This document shows, in pieces, positions 8,999 to 16,376 of a stretch of DNA of 22,831 bases. The DNA is from Prevotella sp. Lineage in GTDB: Bacteria > Bacteroidota > Bacteroidia > Bacteroidales > Bacteroidaceae. Location: NCBI GenBank assembly GCA_017428805.1, contig JAFRQC010000109.1, forward strand, positions 1-22,831, read 5' to 3'. Position numbers and translations under genes: made by a program. The notes under the pieces are model-generated. The model saw nothing but the letters and a program-made list of their open reading frames with translations. It made no database searches and was not told where the DNA came from. The stretch's first letter is position 1; each line of letters starts with the position of its first letter.

Positions 8999-9778
8999 CT
9001 ACTCTAATTCCTTCGTGAGAATGCTCTCCAGTTCCTCTGCTGACAGACGGAGTTTGAAGGAGCCGTCCACCGCTACGGAGATGCCTCCAGTCTCTTCCGA
9101 CACTACGACAGCCACAGCATCACTCTCCTGCGAGATACCCATAGCCGCACGATGCCGCAGTCCTAACTCCTTGGGAATGTCGAGGCTATGACTCACCGGC
9201 AGGATACATCCTGCAGCCTTGATCCGTTTGCTGGCCACAACGACAGCCCCGTCGTGCAGCGGAGAGTTCTTGAAGAAGATGTTCTCTATCAGCCGCTGGT
9301 TGATGGCAGCGTCGATCTGGTCACCAGTCGCCATCACGTCATCCAAAGGCACGGTACGCTCAATCACGATGAGTGCGCCCACCTTGCCCTTGCTCATATT
9401 CATCGCCGCCATCACGATCGGCATAATCGTTTCCTTCACTTCCTTCTTGGCCTTGTCCTTTCCTTTTGAAGACGAGAGGAAACGGGAAAGTGCTCTCATG
9501 CGCCGATGGGCTCCGAGGTTATACAGGAACTTCCTGATATCATCCTGGAAGAGCACGATCAGGGCGATCACACCGACGCTGACCAACTTGTCGAGAATGG
9601 AACCAAGCAACCGCATCTGCAACACCTGCGACACGAACAGCCACGAGATGACAAACACCAAGATGCCATTAAACACATTCAGCGAACGCGACTCACGCAT
9701 CAGCCGATAGATGTAGTAGAGCATCAGGGCGACAAGCAGAATGTCGATGACATCTTTGATTCCGAATTCGAACAGCAC
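8999..9778 (-). CDS. dacA: Diadenylate cyclase, CdaA/DacA type (GTG start)
   Basis: This protein makes the second messenger c-di-AMP from two ATP. With the GTG at 9778 it is 259 aa. Three hydrophobic helices (about 11-26, 34-53 and 57-77) anchor it in the inner membrane. The cytoplasmic DAC domain follows, with DGAVVV (D176-A178) and LRHRAAMG (R208-R210), the signature catalytic and ATP-binding motifs. A longer frame from 9838 would overlap folP and add residues that merely translate a heptad DNA repeat, so I favour the GTG, which opens the family-typical LFEFGIKDVIDILL. It follows folP by five bases and is probably cotranscribed with it. Confidence 0.92.
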   Translation of the reverse strand: MLFEFGIKDVIDILLVALMLYYIYRLMRESRSLNVFNGILVFVISWLFVSQVLQMRLLGSILDKLVSVGVIALIVLFQDDIRKFLYNLGAHRRMRALSRFLSSSKGKDKAKKEVKETIMPIVMAAMNMSKGKVGALIVIERTVPLDDVMATGDQIDAAINQRLIENIFFKNSPLHDGAVVVASKRIKAAGCILPVSHSLDIPKELGLRHRAAMGISQESDAVAVVVSEETGGISVAVDGSFKLRLSAEELESILTKELE

Positions 9779-9783
9779 AATCT

Positions 9784-10593
9784 TTATCTTTGAACTTTGA
9801 ACTTTAAACTTTGAACTTTCCAAACGATCTTGCAGCACTCCACGGCCTCCTTCACATCATGAACCCGAAGGATGGAGGCACCCTTCATCAGGGCGATGGT
9901 ATTCAAGGCCGTCGTACCGTTAAGCGACTCATCCGGCGTAAAGCCGAGCAGCTTGTATATCATAGATTTCCGCGACACGCCCACCAATAAAGGCAAGCCC
10001 ATCACCTGCAACTTATCCAGTTCACTCATGATCTGATAGTTCTGCTCCAGCGTCTTGCCGAAGCCGAAGCCAGGATCGAGGATGATATCCTTCGCGCCGA
10101 GGTCACGCAGCTGCTGAACCTTCTCTGCAAACGACAGGAGCATCTCCCTGATGGTCGGCTGCTGAGACATTAATATATAAGGTACGCGTAGGCGCGAGAC
10201 CATTCGGAACATCCTGGGATTACCCTCCGAGACATCATTGATGATGCCCACTCCAAACTCTTCCACAGCCATGCGGGCCACGTCTGGACGGAAGGTATCA
10301 ACGGAGATAACGCCGTCAGGCAGTTCCCTACGGACGATGCCCAAGCCGAAACGCAGCCGTTCCATCTCCTCCGCCTCGGATATCTCCTGGAATCCAGGAC
10401 GGGTGGAACAGGCACCGACGTCGATAATCGTCCCTCCTTCGGCCACGATCCGGCTGGCGCACTCGGCTATCTCCTGCTCCGTCTGCTTGCGGCTGGCGGC
10501 ATAGAAAGAGTCGGGCGTCACATTCAGGATTCCCATCACCTGAGGCTTAGAAAGATCCATCAGTCGTCCATTTATATTAATTGTATAGTCCAT
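9784..10593 (-). CDS. folP: Dihydropteroate synthase
   Basis: This 269-aa protein condenses a pterin pyrophosphate with p-aminobenzoate in folate synthesis. Motifs in order are MGILNVTPDSFY (20-31), DVGACSTRPG (58-67), VDTFRPD (98-104), INDVSEG (118-124), LDPGFGFGK (172-180), LLVGVSRKS (202-210) and LRVHDVKEA (242-250). I start at ATG 10593; the longer frame from 10686 would read through the promoter and a (TGTCCTTAG) repeat. The last dozen residues (WKVQSLKFKVQR) are the translation of a heptad DNA repeat and look like an accidental extension. It is first in the folP-dacA unit. Confidence 0.93.
   Translation of the reverse strand: MDYTININGRLMDLSKPQVMGILNVTPDSFYAASRKQTEQEIAECASRIVAEGGTIIDVGACSTRPGFQEISEAEEMERLRFGLGIVRRELPDGVISVDTFRPDVARMAVEEFGVGIINDVSEGNPRMFRMVSRLRVPYILMSQQPTIREMLLSFAEKVQQLRDLGAKDIILDPGFGFGKTLEQNYQIMSELDKLQVMGLPLLVGVSRKSMIYKLLGFTPDESLNGTTALNTIALMKGASILRVHDVKEAVECCKIVWKVQSLKFKVQR
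9789..9816. repeat. Heptad repeat (TTTGAAC)4 at the folP-dacA junction
   Basis: Four adjacent copies of a 7-base unit are visible: TTTGAAC, TTTGAAC, TTTAAAC, TTTGAAC. They cover the end of folP and the region just upstream of the dacA start. Similar low-complexity spacers are common between genes in this group of bacteria (from memory). Confidence 0.85.
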
Positions 10594-10600
10594 TTGCGTG

Positions 10601-10608
10601 CAAAGATA
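10601..10608 (-). promoter_or_regulatory. -7 promoter element (TATCTTTG) for folP-dacA, near-leaderless
   Basis: TATCTTTG on the minus strand ends only seven bases before the folP ATG at 10593. The mRNA would start at or just before the start codon. Confidence 0.7.
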
Positions 10609-10657
10609 CAAAAAAATTATCCACTTTAAACACAAAGAACACAAATTTTTATTTTTT

Positions 10658-10681
10658 TTCGTGTCCTTAGTGTCCTTAGTG
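10658..10681. repeat. Tandem TGTCCTTAG repeat, copy 1
   Basis: Two adjacent TGTCCTTAG units (10662-10670, 10671-10679) lie in a 24-base block between the folP and murF promoters. The same 24 bases occur in reverse orientation at 22385-22408. Confidence 0.85.
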
Positions 10682-10693
10682 AACAAATTTCAC

Positions 10694-10701
10694 TATCTTT
10701 G
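10694..10701 (+). promoter_or_regulatory. -7 promoter element (TATCTTTG) for murF
   Basis: TATCTTTG lies 41 bases upstream of the murF ATG. The leader carries the short direct repeat AATCGTAAATA twice (about 10709-10719 and 10731-10741), ending just before the start codon. Confidence 0.7.
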
Positions 10702-10742
10702 CACCAAAATCGTAAATAGTACATCAGTAAATCGTAAATATA

Positions 10743-12122
10743 ATGGTGGATATCAAGAAACTCTACGAGCTCTATCAGCAGCATCCTTGCATCACGACCG
10801 ACAGTCGTGACTGTCCTGAGGGAAGCATCTTCCTCGCCCTCAAAGGCGAGACGTTCGACGGCAACAAATTCGCCCTCCAAGCCCTTGAAAAAGGCTGTGC
10901 ATACGCAATAGTCGACGACCAGTCGCTCGTCGGCAGCGATGAGCGGCTGATCGTTGTCAACGACAGTCTGCAGACTTACAAGGACCTGGCCCGCGAGCAT
11001 CGCCGCCAATTCGATATCCCCGTCATCGGCATCACAGGAACCAACGGAAAAACGACCACGAAGGAACTGATTGCTGCTGTGCTATCGCAGAAATACAATG
11101 TGCTCTACACCCAAGGCAACTTCAACAACGACGTAGGCGTGCCCAAGACCCTCTTCCGCCTGACGAAGGAGCACGAGATTGCCGTCATCGAGATGGGTGC
11201 CAGCCATCCTGGCGACATCAAGACACTCGCAGAGACGGCAGAGCCCACCTGCGGTCTGATCACCAACGTAGGCCGCGCCCATCTGCTGGGCTTCGGATCC
11301 TTCGAGGGTGTCATCAGGACCAAATGCGAACTCTACGACTTCCTCCGTAGCCGCAAGGACAGTCTCATCTTCATCAATGCCGACAACGAGCATCTGATGA
11401 GTCAGATCGGCGACGACGAAGAGATTTGGATGTCACCCTACTCCACCGATCCCGACAACTGGTACAGCTGCATCTCTGGCGAGGTCATCGAGTGCAATCC
11501 GTTCCTGAAGTTCCGTTGGCGCGAGCCGCTGATGGTGCTCGAGGAGGAAGGTCGCAGCACCAAGTGGCATAAGGTGCAGACGCAGCTCATCGGCTCCTAC
11601 AACATCGACAACCTCCTGGCCGCCATCGCCGTAGGCATCAACTTCGGCGTGGACCGCAAGAAGATCTGTGCGGCTCTGGAAGAATACGTTCCCTCGAACA
11701 ACCGCTCGCAGATGACCGTCACGGCAAAAAACCACCTCATCGTCGATGCCTACAACGCCAACCCCACCTCGATGCGCGCTGCCCTCGACAATTTCAGTCA
11801 GATCAACATTCCCCTCCTGAGTAGGAGGGGGCAGGGGTGGTCTGATCAACCAAAGAAGATGGCCATCATCGGACAAATGGGCGAGCTGGGCGATGAAAGC
11901 GACAAGGAACACCGCTTATTGGTAGATCGTCTGGAGTCGTCTGGCTACGATGACGTGTGGCTCGTGGGCGACAACTTCCGCGACATCCCCTGCCCTTTCC
12001 GCAAGTTCCACGATGTGGAAGAGGTGAAAGCCGCCATCGCCGCCGACTGTCCAGAAGGCTTCTACATCCTCATCAAAGGCTCCAACAGCAACAAACTCTT
12101 CCAACTGCCTGAGCTGCTGTAA
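10743..12122 (+). CDS. murF: UDP-N-acetylmuramoyl-tripeptide--D-alanyl-D-alanine ligase
   Basis: This 459-aa Mur ligase adds D-Ala-D-Ala to the UDP-MurNAc tripeptide, the last cytoplasmic step of the peptidoglycan precursor. Domain 1 recognises the UMP part (TTDSRDCPEGSIFLALKGE, 18-36). Domain 2 has the ATP-binding GTNGKTT (99-105), the FNNDVGVPKTL loop and EMGASHPGDI. Domain 3 contains NNRSQM, DAYNANPTSMRAAL and IGQMGELG. Between the last two motifs the frame carries about 15 extra residues (PLLSRRGQGW) made from a palindromic DNA repeat, unusual for the family. It has its own promoter and is divergent from folP. No neighbouring cell-wall genes are present, so it stands outside a dcw cluster. 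Confidence 0.93.
   Translation: MVDIKKLYELYQQHPCITTDSRDCPEGSIFLALKGETFDGNKFALQALEKGCAYAIVDDQSLVGSDERLIVVNDSLQTYKDLAREHRRQFDIPVIGITGTNGKTTTKELIAAVLSQKYNVLYTQGNFNNDVGVPKTLFRLTKEHEIAVIEMGASHPGDIKTLAETAEPTCGLITNVGRAHLLGFGSFEGVIRTKCELYDFLRSRKDSLIFINADNEHLMSQIGDDEEIWMSPYSTDPDNWYSCISGEVIECNPFLKFRWREPLMVLEEEGRSTKWHKVQTQLIGSYNIDNLLAAIAVGINFGVDRKKICAALEEYVPSNNRSQMTVTAKNHLIVDAYNANPTSMRAALDNFSQINIPLLSRRGQGWSDQPKKMAIIGQMGELGDESDKEHRLLVDRLESSGYDDVWLVGDNFRDIPCPFRKFHDVEEVKAAIAADCPEGFYILIKGSNSNKLFQLPELL
11811..11830. repeat. Palindromic repeat element inside murF
   Basis: CCCCTCCT (11811-11818) and AGGAGGGG (11823-11830) form a perfect 8-bp hairpin around GAGT. GATCAAC occurs at 11801-11807 and again at 11844-11850. 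The element resembles dispersed G-rich palindromes normally found between genes, but here it is read in frame. Confidence 0.75.
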
Positions 12123-12183
12123 AAGACAGGAAAACCCATCATTAATGCCCAATAATTGTTAATTCTACATAAATTATAATCAA

Positions 12184-12207
12184 GGTTATAATAACCTAGG
12201 TTATAAT
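12184..12207. promoter_or_regulatory. Possible operator: three alternating GGTTAT half-sites before the AAA ATPase
   Basis: GGTTAT (12184-12189), ATAACC (12191-12196) and GGTTAT (12199-12204) form two overlapping palindromes directly upstream of the -7 box. Such spacing is what a dimeric repressor could bind. No regulator gene is adjacent, so this is a guess from symmetry. Confidence 0.4.
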
Positions 12208-12211
12208 TTTG

Positions 12212-12219
12212 TATCTTTG
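12212..12219 (+). promoter_or_regulatory. -7 promoter element (TATCTTTG) for the AAA ATPase
   Basis: TATCTTTG lies 18 bases before the ATG at 12238 and just downstream of the palindromic half-sites. Confidence 0.7.
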
Positions 12220-12237
12220 CGGCAAAAAGATTGAGTT

Positions 12238-13368
12238 ATGGTACCATTCATGTATGGTTTGATAGCCGAAAAAGAGAATTTCATCGACCGCTTCGAGGAT
12301 CGCAAACAGTTAAAAACATTCCTTGACGGGGGTATTAACGTGATGCTGATTTCCCCACGTCGTTGGGGGAAATCGTCTTTGGTAAAGGCCGCGATGGAAG
12401 AGCTCAAAGAGGAAGACGGACAAGTGAGGGTATGCTATCTGGACGCCTCTAAGGTCATCTCTGAAGATGAGTTCTATAATAAGTTCGCGATGGCAGTCAT
12501 TGAGTCCGCATCTTCCACCTTGGAGAAGAAATGGACTGACTTTAAGCAATACATTCAGACACTTATTCCTGGAGTCAAGTTGAAAGCCTCAGCCTTTGAT
12601 TCTGTAGAAATGGAGATGGAACTAAACTTCGCTCCATTGAAAGACAGTGCTGAGAAAGTGCTGCAGTTGCCTGAGCAGATTGCCATCGACAAGGGATTAC
12701 ACATCATCGTTTGCATCGATGAATTCCAGCAACTCTCCTACCTGCCTAACTGGAAGAAGATGGAGGCCACGATGCGTTCCGTATGGCAGCATCAGCATCA
12801 TGCCAACTATTGTCTGTATGGCAGCAAACGCCACATGATGATGGACATCTTCAACGACAGCAACAATCCTTTCTACCGTTTCGGCCAGGTACTGTTCCTG
12901 AAGAAAATAGAAAAACAGTATTGGATGCCCTATATCCAAGAAGGGTTTGCTAAAACGGGTAAGCATATCAGCGATGAATTGGCATCGAGGATATGCGACA
13001 CAGTAGAGTGCCATTCCTGGTATGTTCAGCAACTCAGCCTCTTTGTCTGGATAAATACGGAAACGGAGGCGACAGAAGAAATTTTCAACCGTCAGTTACA
13101 GGCCGTCATCGACACCAATGCAGATATGTTTGCCAACGACATTGAGAGTCTTGCCAGTTCCCAAGTGGCCATGCTTCGTGCTGTATCAGCAGGAGAGACA
13201 CAATTTAATGCAAAGGAAGTTGTTGAGCGATACGGGCTGGGAGCCCCTCGAACGATCACACTCAACAAGAAGGCCCTCATCAAGCGAGACATCATCGAGG
13301 CCAGCGGCGAAGGCTATCATTTCGTAGATCCCGTTTATGCCCTCTGGTTTAAGCGGGAATACATGTAA
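12238..13368 (+). CDS. AAA family ATPase of the archaeal-type/STAND-like ATP-binding group
   Basis: This 376-aa cytosolic protein begins with a P-loop NTPase domain. The Walker A is SPRRWGKSSLV (39-49; K45, S46) and the Walker B is VCIDEFQQL, with D161 and E162. YGSKRHMMMDIFNDSNNPFYRFG (about 198-220) fits the sensor region. The C-terminal third (about 285-370) looks like a winged-helix domain ending in FVDPVYALWFKREYM, typical of this group. Such ATPases are abundant in Bacteroidetes, often singly, and their cell role is unknown; some have been linked to mobile elements or defence. It stands alone under its own promoter with a palindromic upstream region. The family is clear, the function is not. 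Confidence 0.8.
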   Translation: MVPFMYGLIAEKENFIDRFEDRKQLKTFLDGGINVMLISPRRWGKSSLVKAAMEELKEEDGQVRVCYLDASKVISEDEFYNKFAMAVIESASSTLEKKWTDFKQYIQTLIPGVKLKASAFDSVEMEMELNFAPLKDSAEKVLQLPEQIAIDKGLHIIVCIDEFQQLSYLPNWKKMEATMRSVWQHQHHANYCLYGSKRHMMMDIFNDSNNPFYRFGQVLFLKKIEKQYWMPYIQEGFAKTGKHISDELASRICDTVECHSWYVQQLSLFVWINTETEATEEIFNRQLQAVIDTNADMFANDIESLASSQVAMLRAVSAGETQFNAKEVVERYGLGAPRTITLNKKALIKRDIIEASGEGYHFVDPVYALWFKREYM

Positions 13369-13469
13369 GGCGGGTGTGTTTTAGTCAGAGTTTTTATCTA
13401 TAAATCAACTTTTTTTCGTTAAAATGTGATTTTTTCCTAAAAAATATTTGGTAATTAGAAAAATATATG

Positions 13470-13477
13470 TAAATTTG
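13470..13477 (+). promoter_or_regulatory. -7 promoter element (TAAATTTG) for the leader RNA
   Basis: TAAATTTG fits TAnnTTTG. TTGG at 13448-13451 is placed about right for the -33 element of Bacteroidetes promoters. Transcription would begin near 13483, at the edge of the folded block. Confidence 0.6.
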
Positions 13478-13483
13478 CAGCGA

Positions 13484-13690
13484 AAAGTCCGCCTTAGTGT
13501 GGGCGGGCGGTAAATTTTGACATCGATGGAAGAGACCTCAGGCCAGTTGTACGGCCAGTCTCAAAAGGACGTTTTCAACACGTTACCTGTCTGTATCTTC
13601 AAACTTCGCAACTTTGAATCTGTGTACGACGGTAGTGCAACGAGACGTTCGCGTGGGTGAATGTTATATTCCCCCACGTCCTTCTTCCTT
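13484..13690 (+). ncRNA. Candidate structured RNA or 5' leader (undescribed)
   Basis: About 200 bases without a good ORF fold into successive hairpins. CCGCC pairs with GGCGG at the 5' end. GAGAC and GTCTC enclose a GGCC/GGCC inner stem. TTCAAA pairs with TTTGAA near 13600. A 10-bp stem with one mismatch (13652-13678, CGTGGGTGAAT with ATTCCCCCACG) is followed by the pyrimidine-rich TCCTTCTTCCTT and could end the transcript. It lies just after a promoter. I cannot assign it to a known RNA family. Confidence 0.4.
13652..13678 (+). terminator. Hairpin with pyrimidine-rich tail, possible terminator or attenuator
   Basis: CGTGGG pairs with CCCACG and GAAT with ATTC, with one T/C mismatch between them and a five-base loop. 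The tail is pyrimidine-rich but lacks a pure T-run, so attenuation is as likely as full termination. Confidence 0.4.
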
Positions 13691-14017
13691 ATATATAAAT
13701 AAGGTGTAACTCCCCTCAGGTGGAGCGCGTCTTGGTATATATATGTCTGGGATTGTGAGGGCGTATTGGGTTAATATATATCACTCGGCGTGGGCAGTGC
13801 TTTCGTTTGCTTATCTTTACACAGGGGCAATGCGAAGGCCTGAAGATAGGGATAGGCGATGGAGAGAAACTTAGCTCCACGTCTTTTTTTGTGCCCTAAT
13901 CGGAACATTTCCATAATCAGAATGTTAATGAGAGTGACGACTAGCAGAGGGAGCAGCTGGCCGGGATTGATTATGTTCACATTTTAAATAACGCTTTAAA
14001 TTAACATTTTAAGAATT

Positions 14018-14116
14018 ATGGACAAGAAAACTAATGGAATGAATGTGACTTCCGCCAAGGTGTCCGCACTGCTCAGCAGTGTCCTAATGGCGGAAGGGGA
14101 GGTGCTTGGCACCTGA
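14018..14116 (+). CDS. Possible 32-aa leader peptide (MDKK start)
   Basis: The frame encodes MDKKTNGMNVTSAKVSALLS and ends in EGEVLGT. It has no recognisable domain. It shares its first four residues and an A/T-rich upstream region with the 44-aa peptide at 16377-16511, on the other side of the leucine-rich-repeat gene. Most of its codons lie in a large nested hairpin (14049-14096), and the stop codon sits in another (14100-14114). It could be a regulatory leader peptide, a decayed copy of a small-peptide gene, or a chance frame. Confidence 0.35.
   Translation: MDKKTNGMNVTSAKVSALLSSVLMAEGEVLGT
14049..14096. repeat. Nested inverted repeat within the leader
   Basis: CTTCCGCCA (14049-14057) pairs perfectly with TGGCGGAAG (14088-14096). 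Inside it CACTGC (14067-14072) pairs with GCAGTG (14076-14081). A further hairpin, AGGTGC/GCACCT, follows at 14100-14114. Confidence 0.8.
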
Positions 14117-14175
14117 CGTTTACTCTCTCGCCTGCTGATGGGACGATAGCCCCGCCGCAGGATAATCCGATTATC

Positions 14176-14216
14176 ATTAAAAATTTCAGAATTATTACAC
14201 ATTAAAAATTTCAGAA
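14176..14216 (+). repeat. 16-bp perfect direct repeat upstream of the LRR gene
   Basis: ATTAAAAATTTCAGAA occurs at 14176-14191 and 14201-14216. The second copy ends three bases before the ATG, where a Bacteroidetes translation-start enhancer would be expected. Confidence 0.85.
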
Positions 14217-14219
14217 CAA

Positions 14220-16295
14220 ATGAAAAAAATCAAGTTATTCGCTCTTGCCATTATGGCAATGCTGAGCACTAACGCATTTGCAGATGACTGGGCAAACACC
14301 ACGTTCGTTTACACTTATGCTACTGACGCAGATGATGCTGCAGCAACTATCAACGGTTTCATTGATGGGTATCCTGCTGGTGACAAGGAGTTGGTGACCA
14401 TCCCCAACACTGTCAAGAGTAAGACAGGTAAGACCCTTAAGGTTACTACAATTGCTGCAGGTGCCTTCTCGAATCAGACTGACATCAAGAAGGTTATCTT
14501 TGCAGGCGCAAACCTCACCACGATCAACGCTGCTTTCGATGGCTGTACAGCTCTGGCAGATGTTGACTTTAGTGCTGCTACCGGTCTGACCACTATTGCT
14601 GCTGGTGCTTTTGCAAAGGCTCCTATCGTGGCTTTCGACTTCTCAAAGACAAAGCTCGGTGTAGTCAACAATATCCTAGGCACTGACTTTGACAATGCAG
14701 ACAAGACAAAGCGTGTGACCAATGCCACACTTACAACCCTGAAGCTTTCTGCATATTGGACTGAGATTAAAGAGAAGGCATTCGCTGGCTGCACAGCCCT
14801 GGCTACTGTCGATTTCGGCACCGTGGCTACTGGCACTGGCGCCCCTGCTGCTCAGGCTTTTGAGGCAGGAAAAGACAACATGTTTGCAGGCTGTCCCATC
14901 ACGGCCCTCGACTTCACTGGTACTCTGGTAAAAACATTGCCTGGAGGTCTGCTGCTCGACGGTGCTATTTACACGAAGAACGAGAGCCTGACGTCTGTTA
15001 CTCTGAAGGCAGATATGACCACTCTGAGCGCTGCCCTGAGCAACTGCGTGAACTTGGCTACCGTCACGGGCTATATCGATACAAAAACGAAGACATCTGC
15101 TCTGAAGGTAATTTCTAATTCCGAATTCGAGAACGATGCAGCCCTTGCAAGCTTTGACTTCACATACGTTACCACCCTGGGTACTAATTCATTTGCCGGC
15201 ACAGGACTGACCAAGGTTGAATTTGTAAAGAATACGATTGCTGACATCCCCGCTGGCTGTTTCATGGAGTGCGCAAGCCTGGCTACTGTAACATGGGATA
15301 AGGCTGACACCAAGTTGGCTACTATCGGTCAGAAGGCCTTTGCTGGAACTGCCATCACTTCTATTACTTTCCCGAAGGGTGCTGCATTTGACCTGACTGC
15401 TGCTAACGTCATTGATGCTCAGGCTTTTGCTGCCTGCGATGGCCTGAAGACTGTCATCTGGGACAATGCTACTGCTCCTACAGCCAAATACATCAATGTG
15501 GATGCTTTCTCATTCTGTAGTGGTGTGAACTTCTACACGGGCGCAGCTGAGGTCACTTACTGGGATGGTACGACAAACAAGGTTAATAATGTCACTTTCA
15601 AGAACATCAACGAGGCTCCTGGCACCGTAGCTGACAAGCTGGAGATGACCGCCTATAAGAATGGTTCTGGCAAGTACTACTTCAAGATGGCTGCTGACGC
15701 TGATATCGCTATTGCCAAGGGTACTGCCAAGGTGTATAGTGCCTATGCAGAGGCTGCCGACGATGCTGTGCTGAACATGATCAGCTACAAGGCTGAGGGT
15801 GGAAAGTATTATATTGCTAATGGCGACGTTTGCATCATCATCAGTGAGACCCCAGAAGTTGAGATTGCTGAAGGTTCTGCTGGTAAGAGTACTTCTATGG
15901 CTGCCGCTTATGATCCCATTGGCAAAAACGCCCTTCAGATGACTCCTGCTGCTACCACTCGTCTGGCCCTGCTTCTTGCTGCTCCCGATGACAGCTACCT
16001 GATCTACGGTTGGGTGAACAGCACGAAGGGTACTGGTTTCCAGAAGATAACCAGCGGTACCAATATTCCTGAGGGCACACTGTATGCCTATGCCAAGGAG
16101 CCCGCAGATGGTGCCCGTCTGATCGTACGCTGGTATGACGAGGATGGTAACCTGGAGAATGAGGCCACCGCTATCCGCGGCATCGAGACCGAGGCTGCTG
16201 AGTCTGGCGCAACATACAACGTTGCTGGTCAGAAGGTGAACGCCAACTATAAGGGCCTTGTCATCAAGGACGGCAAGAAGTTTATGATGAAGTAA
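14220..16295 (+). CDS. Secreted BspA-like leucine-rich-repeat surface protein
   Basis: This 691-aa protein has a signal peptide cleaved after NAFA (about residue 21). Roughly residues 45-450 are irregular LRR_5 (BspA/TpLRR) repeats of about 23 residues, recognisable from units such as AGAFSNQTDIKKVIFAG, CTALATVDF and AFAGTAITSITFP. BspA-type proteins act in adhesion and in binding host or microbial surfaces. A non-repeat region (about 470-640) follows. The end (YNVAGQKVNANYKGLVI then KDGKKFMMK) is the short C-terminal motif common on exported Prevotella proteins, perhaps a sorting or anchoring signal. The composition is rich in Ala and Thr. It follows a long structured leader and precedes a 44-aa acidic peptide gene. 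Confidence 0.85.
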   Translation: MKKIKLFALAIMAMLSTNAFADDWANTTFVYTYATDADDAAATINGFIDGYPAGDKELVTIPNTVKSKTGKTLKVTTIAAGAFSNQTDIKKVIFAGANLTTINAAFDGCTALADVDFSAATGLTTIAAGAFAKAPIVAFDFSKTKLGVVNNILGTDFDNADKTKRVTNATLTTLKLSAYWTEIKEKAFAGCTALATVDFGTVATGTGAPAAQAFEAGKDNMFAGCPITALDFTGTLVKTLPGGLLLDGAIYTKNESLTSVTLKADMTTLSAALSNCVNLATVTGYIDTKTKTSALKVISNSEFENDAALASFDFTYVTTLGTNSFAGTGLTKVEFVKNTIADIPAGCFMECASLATVTWDKADTKLATIGQKAFAGTAITSITFPKGAAFDLTAANVIDAQAFAACDGLKTVIWDNATAPTAKYINVDAFSFCSGVNFYTGAAEVTYWDGTTNKVNNVTFKNINEAPGTVADKLEMTAYKNGSGKYYFKMAADADIAIAKGTAKVYSAYAEAADDAVLNMISYKAEGGKYYIANGDVCIIISETPEVEIAEGSAGKSTSMAAAYDPIGKNALQMTPAATTRLALLLAAPDDSYLIYGWVNSTKGTGFQKITSGTNIPEGTLYAYAKEPADGARLIVRWYDEDGNLENEATAIRGIETEAAESGATYNVAGQKVNANYKGLVIKDGKKFMMK

Positions 16296-16318
16296 TCTTT
16301 GAGCGAATTAATCAACAA

Positions 16319-16342
16319 GGTGCAGGGGCTTGTCCCCTGCGC
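16319..16342. repeat. GC-rich hairpin between the LRR gene and the small peptide
   Basis: GGTGCAGGGG pairs with CCCCTGCGCC (10 bp, one G-T pair) over a four-base loop, 24 bases after the LRR stop codon. No T-run follows, so it may reduce read-through or protect the 3' end of the message. Confidence 0.65.
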
Positions 16343-16376
16343 CATTCAAACAGAACAATTAAATATTAGAAAGATC

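Larger units (their letters stand above)
13369..14219 (+). other. 850-bp non-coding leader region of the surface-protein gene
   Basis: No convincing long gene lies here. In order it contains a -7 box (13470-13477), a block of hairpins that may be a structured RNA (about 13484-13690), an A/T-rich stretch, a 32-codon ORF with a nested hairpin (14018-14116), further small hairpins (14100-14175), and a 16-bp direct repeat reaching the next start codon. A 69-codon GTG frame on the minus strand (13771-13980) has one hydrophobic helix, but I could not support it as a gene. Confidence 0.7.

Noticed and set aside
10594..10686. Longer folP N-terminus starting at 10686
   Set aside because: It would translate the promoter box and a tandem DNA repeat; the family-typical sequence begins at 10593.
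11433..11912. 159-aa open frame on the minus strand within murF
   Set aside because: It is a shadow of murF with His/Val-rich composition and no motif.
13771..13980. 69-aa GTG-started minus-strand frame with one hydrophobic segment
   Set aside because: It has no clear ribosome binding site or promoter and lies in the leader of an opposite-strand gene; it could be real only if conserved in relatives.
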